Of a DNA stretch of 64,000 nt, positions 1 to 9,689 are shown one piece after another. The position numbers and the translations under genes were made by a program. The notes beneath the pieces are model-generated. The model made no database searches and had not been told where the DNA came from. It saw nothing but the letters and a program-made list of their open reading frames with translations. This DNA comes from Dipteris shenzhenensis (Eukaryota; Polypodiophyta; Polypodiopsida; Gleicheniales). The stretch is from the NCBI GenBank assembly GCA_047967505.1, contig CM106538.1, one strand, 5' to 3'. How positions within the stretch are numbered: position 1 is the first letter of the stretch; every line of letters starts with the position of its first letter.

Positions 1-985
1 CATTTGTAGGGATGGGGCCTCTTGAGGATACCCAGCTAGGATGGAGCCCGTCTAGGCCTATGCCTCCGTAAAGACATCTATGCATGGATGGGGCTGTGTG
101 CTATGCCACATAGTCTTACCTAGGAGCACATTGTTCCGGGGTTGCTTGATCTCTAGCTCGGAGTGATGCGTGATGACGCTTTAGTTCCATACATGTCCAT
201 CTGCGTGGATTCTAATCTAGATCATTTTGTATGTAGCTTGGAGATAGAGACTAGTGTTGTGTCCCCAAGATAGCTGAGGCTACCCTAGTAGGAGTGTTTG
301 ATTAGTTCTCTGAAGCCCTCCAGAGAATTCTGCAATCAATGTTGATTGTGTATTGCATGAATTGGGCTGATAGAAGGCAAAATTTTATGAGGCCTCCATC
401 TCGATTCTCCACTCTGCGTCTCAACTAAGTGCAGGCAGGGTTTTTATGAAATATACAATGTCTTCAAGTATAAGTTGAATCAATAGACTTGGATATCTCT
501 TCCTTCAGTTTTCTCAGGGAGGGTCTTTCATACTGAATAGAAGTCCTTTTCTTGACACAAAAGAAGCCTTGGATATCTAGCTTTTCATGTATAGAAACTA
601 TTCCAATTACCCTCTTTCATTTGCTGATTGCCTGTTTATTTGTCTTCTCTAAAATTGATGGTCTGTAGGCTGCCTAAGGTTGAAAGCATCTTATTCTGTT
701 GTAGATAATCAAGAATATTTTTTCGATGACGAGCCAAATCATATTCTCACTCTAAGATGCATGGCAATACAGAAAGAGCCCAACTATTGCCAAAGCTGCA
801 TGGATATCGTCAAAGGTAGTTATCTCGGTGTAGATAGTTGATATTTGCTTTTAATGATCTGGGTAACAGTAAGTGAGCTTATTGTCACCATGCTATATGT
901 GTGTGCTCCTCCCCTTAGCCTTTGGATCCAAAGCACTTGCCCCATTTTGAGCCTTCATTGTGGTGAGTGTGGATATATGTGGAGA

Positions 986-1543
986 GTGGATTTATCCAAT
1001 GAGCAACTAAAGAAGAGTTCAGCAGACTTATATATTGCGCGAAATGTGAGGAGACATGTACAGCATTGCTTGCAAGCTTTTTAATTGCATCTGTGCTTCC
1101 TACTGTGTGTGTGAAATGCATATCATCATGTTGGCATGTTGGCCTCTACCCCTTGTGGCTAGTAGTTACGGGACATATGCGTCAAACTGCATGTGGAATT
1201 TTTTTGGCTAATGGAGATAAATCAATGTGCTTGTGACCGTGTACTGGGTGTACATAGTCCTGACTCCCATATGCAAATGTGGTGAATTGGGTAGCTTGGA
1301 TCTTGTACTAGTGGGCACAAGAGCTTTCAATGCCTAGATTCTCAGGTAGCTAGGAGACGGGGGGCTGGAATCCCCAGCACTGGTCCATCCCACACATGGC
1401 AATACCAGGTGGTGGTTCTTTATGAAGCATGTGAATTTACCCAATGAGCAGCTAAATAAGAGTTTAGCAGGCATATATATTGCACGAAACATGAGGAGAT
1501 AGGTACAGCATTGCTTGCAAGCGTTTTTATTGCATCTGTGCTT
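986..1543. repeat. Pair of diverged direct repeats of about 113 bp
   Basis: Copies at 986-1098 and 1431-1543 align over their whole length. Both run from a gtgRattta start, through ccaatgagca and tatatattgc, to acagcattgcttgcaagc and tgcatctgtgctt. The intervening 332 bp is unrelated. I see no coding potential, terminal motifs or target duplication, so this could be a segmental duplication or two remnants of one repeat family. Confidence 0.7.
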
Positions 1544-1680
1544 TTGCTTGACGTGTAAATTGCCTGAAACAATTCATTGGCCGAGTAATCCTCTGTGGGT
1601 CTCCCCCTGCTATTGTGCTTAGGGTCTGCAAGAAAAGGGGATGGACATGTGCCTGTGTTTGAGCCACGTGATTTGTACTT

Positions 1681-2525
1681 CTAGAGAGAAATGATTCTTA
1701 GTGGCACCCAACCTTGAGCAGGAATGGTTAAAGGGAGGTGTTTTAGATTGGGGAATTGTAGGAAATGGAAAAGAGGGACAAATTTATCATACAACAGGCA
1801 ATCTAATCTCCCTTGGATCTCATAGCATGTGGAGTATCTGAACAGATGATGCTCCTTTGTCTCCACGTGGACTTTAGAGCATATCTTGTAGTGGGTGGTC
1901 CCCTTGTCTCGATGCACAGGGTATGTGATGGACTCGAAGTTGACCAAGGGAAACCCTCATCGATGTGGACCTCCATGTTGCTTGGAACGATATAAACTAT
2001 CGTCTGAGATTTTGAGCAAATGATCACAATTGAGCTCCAAGCAACTCCTTGTAGCTGCAAGAGGTCAAGCTGGATGATGCAGTATTTCTCTTGTCTCATC
2101 AGCCAAAGCATGGGAGAATTGTGTACTAAAACGGAGGAAAGGGATCCATCTGGAGGCCCATATCAATCAAACTTTTTACGGACCTGTGTGTACTGACCTT
2201 TTTATCTACCCTCTATCTCCAGGTGCATGGCAGACGTAAGTGGAAGGCATAAAACTTGATTAGGGCGAAGCAACTGTACCATTGAATGTATGTGAAAATC
2301 TCAAAGGTCTTATGTATCTTTAGTGGATGTGCGCTGGACTATGTATGTAGAATCTGATGAGAATGAGGGCTTGCCATACAGGGCAGCTGGCTGGACTAGG
2401 GTAAGGCATTCAAGTGTGCCCGTAGCATTATATCTGAAGATGAGTTCAAGACAATGTCTCTTTCCTACTTGATGTATATACCGATGAGTGCAATATGCAT
2501 TTATTTGCAGTGTTGCACCATACAT
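1681..2525 (-). pseudogene. LINE-CT reverse transcriptase C-terminal fragment
   Basis: Reading the - strand and allowing frameshifts and stops gives a segment with the GLQMDPFPPF motif. It then gives a cysteine/histidine-rich end resembling CKIC-x-VETKEHHLFRC followed by CYEIQGRLDCLL. The same order occurs in the LINE copies at 55.5-60.9 kb, where the equivalent words are GIQMDRLPPF, VESNEH and YYEIRGRYHCLF. No single frame is open for more than about 100 codons, so the copy is dead. It is known to me only as the region downstream of the reverse transcriptase in these LINEs, probably nucleic-acid binding. Confidence 0.5.
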
Positions 2526-2871
2526 TACTTTAGATGTTTAGGGGGTTGAGGCAAATTGAGTACCTACTTCTATGATGAAGTAGCCAAGGGCAGGTGAACA
2601 ATACCCACTTGGATGCAAGCTGTATATTGCAGGAATTCGCTTCTAGTCTATTGGGTGAGTTGCCTGGCAAATGTCAATGTAGTGGCTCTAAAGTATTGAT
2701 ACTGACATCGACTTGCTTGCAAACACAAGGTGGAACTTCATGCATTTTGCGATTGATGGATTGTGATTGTTATACGAGATTGTGATTGTTAAATCAGAAT
2801 TGAGCACAACAACTTCTCTTGCTGCATCTTGTACATTCTTCCCTTCTGATGTTGTTTTGTTCCACGAAGAC

Positions 2872-2878
2872 TACTAAC
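2872..2878 (+). promoter_or_regulatory. SPK1: Probable splice branch point (TACTAAC)
   Basis: A perfect TACTAAC heptamer lies about 40 nt upstream of the acceptor at 2917. It matches the strongest known branch-site consensus and is well placed for the exon that starts at 2918. The assignment is by motif and position only. Confidence 0.5.
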
Positions 2879-2917
2879 ATGAACTTAAATTTGTCATTGA
2901 ATGACTCTATCGTACAG

Positions 2918-3217
2918 GACCCCAAAAGAAAGATTCATAAACCTGTCAAGGCTACTCTGCGCTTGGAAGTGGAAAGGTTACCGGTGGACTATCATGAGGT
3001 TGATATAGTGTCTGAGAGTAGCAGTTTGAGTAATGGATCTGCAGAGGGTGGTGAGCGATATGGTGATGTTGCAATTTCCAGGGCCTATGTTAGTGGATCT
3101 CGTGGCCTTCATTGTGGAACGTATAATGGTCAGACAAAGTGGATAGCTGCAGAATCTGGAGATGCAGAGAGAGCAGCTCTTCCCAGAGGCTCTGCTGGAG
3201 ACAGTGGAAGTGCTGAT
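2918..3217 (+). CDS. SPK1: SPIKE1 (DOCK-family GEF), internal exon 1 of 7
   Basis: SPIKE1 is the plant DOCK-family exchange factor that loads Rho-of-plants (ROP) GTPases and feeds the WAVE/ARP2/3 actin pathway at the cortex and ER exit sites. This exon encodes 100 residues beginning DPKRKIHKPVKATLRLEVE, the conserved block just N-terminal of the DHR1 domain in SPK1. It is followed by a low-complexity serine/glycine-rich linker, which varies between species. Acceptor cgtacag/GAC and donor GAT/gtaaga are both phase 0. The reading frame happens to stay open for 33 codons upstream, but that part carries the branch site and is not homologous. Identification rests on remembered family sequence and on collinearity with the next six exons. 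Confidence 0.88.
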
Positions 3218-3536
3218 GTAAGATATGTATCCTAGATTGGTGTTTTAAAAGAAAACACCGGTGTGATATATTTGACGTATTTATGCTTAATTTGATTATC
3301 CACATCCTAGAATCTTGAAGGCATTTATTTTAAGTTTTGATACTGCCTGATGTTAGAAACATTGATTAATGCCGTCTCTAATCTAGATCTCAGAGTATGA
3401 ACCATGACCAACTTTTGCTTTACTGATGGGTAGTCTTACTGGATGTTTCAGTGTTTAAATAAAATAAGTAAACTGATAAAACTGTTAGAATAGAAAAGAA
3501 ACAAAATCAAACTCTGATGCTGTTGCTACATTGCAG
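3218..3536 (+). other. SPK1: SPK1 intron, 319 bp
   Basis: A normal-sized GT-AG intron (gtaaga ... ttgcag), phase 0. It is AT-rich and I see no inserted element. Confidence 0.85.
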
Positions 3537-3704
3537 TTTTGTGCCTTGGATTTTCGAATTTTCACCAAGAATGAACCATTCACACAGCTACTTCATTGTC
3601 TTTATGTTTATCCGCAATCTGTAAATTTAAGCCGAAAACGCAACTTTTTTGTTCGAGTGGAGCTGCGGAAGGATGATTCTGATATTCGTAAACCACCTCT
3701 GGAG
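3537..3704 (+). CDS. SPK1: SPIKE1, internal exon 2 of 7 (start of DHR1)
   Basis: Encodes 56 residues starting FCALDFRIFTKNEPF and containing LLHCLYVYPQSVNLSRKRN, FVRVELRKDD and IRKPPLE. This is the opening of the DHR1 (C2-like, phospholipid-binding) domain of SPK1, where the YVYP, LSRKRN and RVELR words are the most conserved. Splice sites are ttgcag/TTT and GAG/gtatgt, both phase 0. Nothing is broken in the exon. Several substitutions relative to angiosperm SPK1 point to an early-diverging vascular plant. Confidence 0.92.
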
Positions 3705-3872
3705 GTATGTCTACGAAGCCACTGCTAAAGTGAGTCTGTTCTAGTGTTGTAAAATCTCTGCTCTAAAAGCACTGCATCCGAAGTGCATGCTGCAAAACGT
3801 GAGCATTGAATGAGATTTGGCGTTGTGGTTGATGAAATACGATGAGCAGGGTGAACGGCATACTTGTTGCAG
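3705..3872 (+). other. SPK1: SPK1 intron, 168 bp
   Basis: Short GT-AG intron (gtatgt ... ttgcag), phase 0, with no visible insertion. Confidence 0.85.
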
Positions 3873-4061
3873 GCTATTTACTCCAGAGATGGTGGACAAA
3901 TGGAAAAGTGGGCTCACTCTCAAGTGGCGGTCAATGCTCGCACAGCAAATTATCATGATGAATTCAAAGTCCAGCTGCCTGCCATACTGACTTCTCAGCA
4001 TCATCTTCTCTTCACATTCTACCATGTGGATCTCGTCATGAAGCTCGAGGCTCCTAAACCG
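3873..4061 (+). CDS. SPK1: SPIKE1, internal exon 3 of 7 (DHR1)
   Basis: Encodes 63 residues, AIYSRDGGQMEKWAHSQVAV to KLEAPKP. The KWAHSQVAV, YHDEFKVQLPA, HHLLFTFYHVDL and KLEAPKP words are diagnostic of the SPK1 DHR1 domain. Acceptor ttgcag/GCT and donor CCG/gtactt keep phase 0 on both sides. The donor is slightly weaker than its neighbours (gtactt), but the next exon follows directly in protein sequence. Confidence 0.92.
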
Positions 4062-4274
4062 GTACTTTGTGTTTCTTATCTATTTGATATTGCATTCAGT
4101 GTCCATTTCATACCATTTTAACCATAGCTATATCATGCGTAGTCTGGTGGTTGTCGAAGTAACTGTGTTCCAATGTTAGGTGCTTCTTTTTAAGCCTTCA
4201 CTCATATTATCTGCCTGTCTGACAAGGCATTGTTGTGGTAAATGCATCTGACGTCCAATAATTGCATTTTGCAG
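4062..4274 (+). other. SPK1: SPK1 intron, 213 bp
   Basis: GT-AG intron (gtactt ... ttgcag), phase 0, with no visible insertion. Confidence 0.85.
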
Positions 4275-4318
4275 GTGGTATTAGGATACTCAGTCCTGCC
4301 ACTGTTCATGAATGCACA
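4275..4318 (+). CDS. SPK1: SPIKE1, internal exon 4 of 7 (44 bp micro-exon)
   Basis: Encodes VVLGYSVLPLFMNA plus two bases of a split Gln codon (CA/G). Acceptor ttttgcag/GTG and donor CA/gtaagt are both strong. It joins in phase 2 to the exon at 26026, which supplies the G and continues VLRSEVSLPIMREL; this order is conserved in SPK1. At 44 bp it is too short for ordinary gene finding, and the following intron exceeds 21 kb, so automated annotation is likely to miss it. Confidence 0.88.
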
Positions 4319-4986
4319 GTAAGTTGATAAAAAGTCTACATTAAATGGAAATAGGCTGGCAACCGTCTTTTATAAAAAATTACAATGCCAATAAACAACA
4401 GGAATTCTGGACTGGCCCAATAAATCCTATTTTTTGGATTTCTAGTTTTGTGTTTTCGTTTCCTTACTGTTGCTTTTTGAAGGCACATATTGATGTTTTT
4501 GGGCCCTTTGTTAGTTTCCTTGGCATTGTTTGTGTGTTCTTGTTTTGATCAGCTGTTGTGTTTTTAGAGCATGCGTTTGGGCACGTTCTTGGATTCTTCT
4601 AAATATATGCTGTAATTGCGAAATGGAGGTTCATTTTACAGCAAAAGTCAAATGTTATAGACACATGGTACTTATTCTGGACTCCGGCTTCGTTTTTGTT
4701 GAAAAACAAGCTGAAATGAGCTCTTGTTTCTTCTCTTTTGAGCTCTCCTTCCTTATCTTTTGCTGTGAACTGGTGCACTCACTTTGGGTTCTAATTTGAG
4801 TGAATCAGAGGTCTCAACATCGTTATAGGGCGTGGATCACCCCCTCGAAACCTCATTCTGATCCGGCTTTCCGTTAGGCAGAACTGAGAGGAGGGGGGTC
4901 GCTTTTCTTCACGGTTTGAGGGTTTTAAGGGAACATTCACACGGGGGGCTCCCCCCATTAGAACACCTTGTTCCCCATCCAACCTT

Positions 4987-5180
4987 GCCAGCCTGCCCTT
5001 TAGTTTCGCCCCTTGCTTGATGGTTATTGTGAGGTTTGTGGTCTTTCCTTTTCCGGTTTTGTTGCTCTTCACACACTCGCTTTCACAACGTACCCCAACT
5101 CTTGCTGCATAGTCAGCATTCTCTATTCGCCCTTCTTGGCCAATCCGCCTCCTCAGGTGCTGCCGCCCTCTCATTACCAT

Positions 5181-5219
<39 letters not shown>

Positions 5220-5420
5220 TGTTGCCAGCCTGCCGTTTAGTTTCACCCCTTGCTTGATGGTTATTGTGAGGTTTGTGGTCTTTTCTCTTGCCGTTTCGTT
5301 GCTCTTCATACACTCGCTTTCTCAACGTACCCCAACTCTTGCTGCATAGCCAACAACCTTCTCTATTTGCCCTTCTTGGTGAATCTGCCTCCTCAGGTGC
5401 TGCCGCCCTCTCGTCACCAT

Positions 5421-5456
<36 letters not shown>
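4987..5456. repeat. Two-copy 237-bp tandem repeat, each unit ending in (CT)n
   Basis: Unit 1 (about 4989-5225) and unit 2 (about 5226-5456) share nearly all their sequence, including gatggttattgtgaggtttg, cgtaccccaactcttgctgc and ctcctcaggtgctgccgccc. Each ends in a (CT)n tract (5183-5218 and 5423-5456). The long open frame on the - strand here is produced by the (GA)n tract and the repeat, and is not a gene. Confidence 0.85.
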
Positions 5457-5459
<3 letters not shown>

Positions 5460-6400
5460 AGCTTTAGGCCTTCGTCTTTGCCACCTTGGTTCATTTACTT
5501 TGTAGTCACATCATTTGGTTTGGCAATTTCCTTTCAGTTCACGTCCTTTGTATCTCTCCTCGCTTACTATATCTAGCTTGCACGCTGTTATCTGCTCACG
5601 ACTACCTCAGTAGCTTGCAGCTTGACTACTCTGCAAGTCTTCTATCGTTTTGTTCACCACCTCTTTACTTGCATGGATGTACGTCGCCCTCCTCCTCTAC
5701 TATGGTTATGAATATTTTCTTATGAGCTGGCTGAAGGTGAGTTACTACTGGTTTTTCTTTTGCCTCATGCATACTTGGCTGCTTATTTACAGCTTTCTAC
5801 GTGCTCTGTTGCACGTTGTGGGCCATCCCTTCTCCTTGCTCACCGCTCTTCTACGCTTGATGTCTCGTGCTTCCACTTGTGCATCCATGTGTGACCTTGT
5901 TGCAAGCTGTGTTAAGGGTAAACCCCTTTATTTGGGCTCTACACTGATGAGTTGCATCCTTCATCAACACTTTGATTGGGGCAAATTACAATGCCTATCT
6001 TGCTATACACAGATGATGTAGTGCAACTCACACAAAGCAAATGGCATACTGAATGTGAGCCTCTACAAACTGCTAGACCTTTCCAAAATATATGAAGGCA
6101 TTCAGAACTGATAGTAAGACCTTGCGTATACATGGAGCCACCCACGTAACATACCCATTATTCTAACCTCTAACCACCAAGTAATCCGACTGTCAAGCTG
6201 TCAATCAACCTAGGTGCTAACAAGCCCTGTGGAAGCTGCAGTTGGCTATCCAAGGGCAGTTGCTTTTGTAAGAAGACTCAGATAAGATCCAAGGAAGACT
6301 ATGATCCATTCACAACCAAGACACGTACATGGGCGCACTATCTTCCACTACACAATGAGGTGGGAGTTCCCACCACACAATGAGTCAGGAGTTCGCTGAA
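5457..6400. other. Gene-free intronic stretch
   Basis: No motif, repeat or coding homology recognised. Open frames here are short and lack family features. Confidence 0.6.
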
Positions 6401-7655
6401 AGAAAACAGGAAAGGAGAGGCCTGCTAGACTGCAGTGCCCTCCACACAGAGGTAGGAATAAATGCACACATGTGAATGTCTGCAAACACAAATGCCAACA
6501 TTGGCTAGAATGAAAAGCATACAACTGAAAATCTAGCAACTACCACAAATAAAGCAAACCAACTAAGGAGTTGTGGTGTTGAGGAGGTGAGGAGGGAGAA
6601 GCTTCCTGAGCTTCAGCCCCATCCTATGTGGCATATTGACACAGTTTACCCAATCAAGATGCGCCAAACACATGATTGGCTGCCCTAGAGTGAGTGTGAT
6701 GGTGAGTGAATGTCTTTGTGACATATGGCAAGAACACAAGCAATAGACCAATAGAATGGTGCCATGTAACAACCATCCCCTTCATCTATGATGGATGTAT
6801 GTGGGGGCTTGCCACATCCGATGGCCACTTAAAATATCTCTAAACCTTGTCCCCATGACACAAACGTTATGGATGCCCTACCCTAGGACTTAAGGTCTTC
6901 CTACCATTCTTTTTAACCTTTTATTAGTCCTAACCCCAAATTACGCCAAGGGTAAGTGAACTAAGTCCATAGTTCACTACTTTTTCCAACATTCGCATCA
7001 TTAAATATGTATATCTAGATTGGACTTATTCTAGTCTTACAAAGGTATATGTATATCTAGATTGAACAAAAATAGAGGTGGAGACAGTCTAGACTGAAGT
7101 GCCCTCCATAGACATAGCATAAGTAGAATTTGAAGCAATTGAAATGTCAATCATTGGTGATGATGCACAAGAGGAAATTGCAGCAACTATTTGCAAACAC
7201 ACAATAAACCCAATACAAAGCAAACCCTATGAAGGGGTGAGGGTCACGTTATCCTTCGATCTCTTAGAAAGTTTAGGGCCAAACCGCCTATTGGGCATTA
7301 ATACAATGTGCCAATGAAAATGCACTAACACACATACATAGATGCAATACTAACATTTGATTGGCTGCGCTAGAGTGTGAGGTGGTGATTGCTCGTTTGT
7401 GTGACATGTGGCAAAGCCACGTCAATTCAACTACTCATATAGTGCCGTGTGGCTTCCATCCACACCACCCATGGTGGATGCATGGTTGGGGTATGCCACC
7501 TCGTCTTGCTACTTAAAAACCTGTAACCACTTGCCGATGACATAAGTCACAGGTCTAGCTACCTCTCTTTTGACCTTTTATTAAACCTAACCACCAAATG
7601 ACCACAAGGGTGAGTCAATGTACTACATCCTTAGTTCATCACTCATTTTTCTAAC
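6400..7655. repeat. Two diverged tandem copies of a ~600-bp unit
   Basis: About 6400-6995 and 7080-7655 align in order. Shared words include agaNtgNagtgccctccata, acNNttgattggctg, ctagagtg, NccttttattagNcctaacc and ccaagggtNagtNaa. The copies are perhaps 70% identical by eye, with several indels. Neither has coding potential. They may be LTR-like remnants, but I see no TG...CA ends, primer site or target duplication. Confidence 0.55.
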
Positions 7656-7899
7656 TTTTCCTCTTAATGAACTGTATGTTGCTTGCTCATGGACCATTTC
7701 GTGAAATGAAGGGCTCACAAGATCTGGTGGAGGAAAAACTACTTTCATAGCTTTTTGTTAGAGGAGGAAGAAAAATCATTTGGAAGCTTAAGCTCTCCCA
7801 AGAGTAGTAGCAAAGATGAGAACAAGTCCAAACTTGGCAATCTTCTTCTACCAAATTTTGTTTGGGGCGAGTGATTTGTGTCCATGAGCTCTATGACTG

Positions 7900-9680
7900 T
7901 GTCTTTTCATCGGTATCCGACGATGGTTCTTCAACAATAGTTGGCTCATATTTCTTCCCTCTTCCTTGGTTAGTGGTTGGATAGAATGATGTATCTTGTT
8001 CGTGAAGTATTTCAAGTACCTTCTTCACCAAGGATTACATCCTTTCTTTTTCAATTGTAGGCAACAAATGTGTCTTGACATCTAGGCAAGGTCTTTGACT
8101 CTGGTATCTGACGATGGTTTTTCAAGTTTCAACAATTGTTGGCTCATATTTCTTCCCTCTTCCTTGGCTAGTGATTGGATGGAATGATGTATCTTGCTCG
8201 TGAAGTATTTGAAGTACCTTCTTCACCAAGGATTACATCCTTTCTTTTTCAAGACTCCAAAGTAGGCCTTGTGATCATCATTGTAGGCAACAAATGTGTC
8301 TTTGATTAATTTATCATCAAGTTTCTTCCTATAGGCATAGGGATATGTACATTAGCCAAACATCCTTTACATATGTAAATGCCTCTTCGGGAATTTTGTT
8401 TACGATAGCTTTAGTTACACTCTAGTTATGAAATTATTGCTTCAACCCATAAATACTTAGGCGTATTCTGAACTTTAAGAATACCCCCGATTTTTTCGAC
8501 TAATGTACAGTTCATGCATTTAAAAAATATGGGAAGTAGTGTGCTGTCTTTCAATTCCGTTTTCTTTACACAATTCAATGAATTGTGGGGACTTAAACCC
8601 TCTGCCTTTATCTGATTTGAGAGCCTTTCACAGTTTGGTTTTCAACGATGGTAATGAATTGTTTGAAGTATTTAAGACTCTCAGATTTCTCCTTCGGGAA
8701 TTTGAATAGTTATCTATGAATGTTAGGAACTATACTTTACCTTGTATAGATCTGACATTTAATGGACCACAACATTTAGTTTATCAGTTCGGGGTTGCCG
8801 CTCTTTTTTAGGAATATCTCATTGTTGTGTTTTTCCATGATACAGTCCTTGTGTATAATCTTCTCTTGCCAAATATGAGGTAGGCCACTACTGAAGCCTT
8901 TGCTGTTGATCAGAATAAGATTTTACATTTTCAAGTATCCAAGCATTTCATGCTACAAGACTTTTTTTCTGTCCAGCTGAGAGATAAAGGCTTTGAAGCC
9001 TGGCATAGGCAATGAGAACTTGTACGTGCCTTCTCCTTCAACTCCTTTGGCTACGACTTTGAAGCTATCAGCCTTGTCTTGTATCAGACAGACACCTTCA
9101 TTAATTTCAAATTTCTTATTTTGCTTGGTTATGACACTAACTGACAGAAGGTTCTTATTTAGACGGAGGACATATAAGACATTATCTATGTCCCCAACAT
9201 CTTTATTAAGGATGCATGTTGAAATATTATCAATACTTTTAATTTTATGAAGTGACGAGTCTCCTGGTAGAGTAGGATCATCATCAATGTTCCTCTCGAG
9301 CTGGAAAAGCTTCTCTTTATGAGGAGCGAAATGACTAGAGTCGTCTCAGTAAATGGTTCATGACTCATCGGCATGACCAGATTTGCTTGTCTTAGTTATA
9401 GCCAAAGCTTTCTCAAATTTATTTGTTTGCTGTGTTGCTGTGCTTGGTTTTAGATTCGTGTTTAGTCATCTCCATCTTTTTCTTTTTACACTTGGAACCA
9501 AAATTGCCAAGCTTCCCACAATAGTAACAAGGTCCTTTCCTTAATTCTTTTCTTTTCGTAGTGGTTTGACGTGGTATCATTATAAGTGTAGAGCACAGTG
9601 GGTCATATTTTGATTGGGGGATGAAAGTCAATTTGTATGCCCCCAACGATAGAGGAGATCGTGTCCTATTTTGCAAGGAA
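7900..9680 (-). pseudogene. Copia retrotransposon fragment (gag zinc knuckle, protease-downstream and integrase remnants)
   Basis: Read from right to left, the - strand first gives a CCHC zinc knuckle (CYYCGKLGNFGSKC, about 9500-9540). It then gives DNVLYVLRLNKNLLSVSVITKQNKKFEI (about 9110-9200), the segment after a Copia protease. Further left is an integrase C-terminal stretch YRKKLDDKLIKDTFVAYNDDHKAYF (about 8255-8340). Stops and frameshifts break every domain and no LTR is recognisable, so it is a dead partial element. It is a different subfamily from the Copia copies at 16 and 50 kb. Confidence 0.7.
7914..8253. repeat. ~198-bp period tandem duplication inside the Copia fragment
   Basis: The segment containing ttggctcatatttcttccct through caccaaggattacatccttt occurs at about 7914-8066 and again at about 8105-8253, with few differences. 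On the - strand it encodes the Copia linker-type sequence SFHPTTNQGRGKKYEPTIVE twice, so the duplication occurred in or before the decayed element. Confidence 0.75.
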
Positions 9681-9689
9681 CTGCTTTCT

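Larger units (their letters stand above)
1..2917 (+). other. SPK1: Intron of SPK1 upstream of the first visible exon (partial)
   Basis: This stretch ends in a clear acceptor (cgtacag at 2911-2917) and continues off the left edge. I could not find the SPK1 exon that should precede the DPKRK-coding exon, so it probably lies upstream of the window. Inside are a diverged direct repeat (986-1543) and a LINE-CT fragment (1681-2525). I see nothing interpretable in 1-985 apart from AT-rich intronic sequence; a run near 528-552 resembles the tail of the LINE ending near 23.45 kb, but the match is too short to call. Confidence 0.7.

Noticed and set aside
1355-1385. GGCTGGAATCCCCAGC-type hairpin resembling a tRNA T arm
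   Set aside because: No A box or stems at tRNA spacing; an isolated inverted repeat.
2819-2917. In-frame extension of the first SPK1 exon upstream to 2819
   Set aside because: It contains a TACTAAC branch site and a good acceptor at 2917, and the residues do not match SPK1.
4791-5309. 172-codon open frame on the - strand
   Set aside because: Built from the (GA)n tract and the two-copy repeat; arginine-glutamate repeats and no homology.
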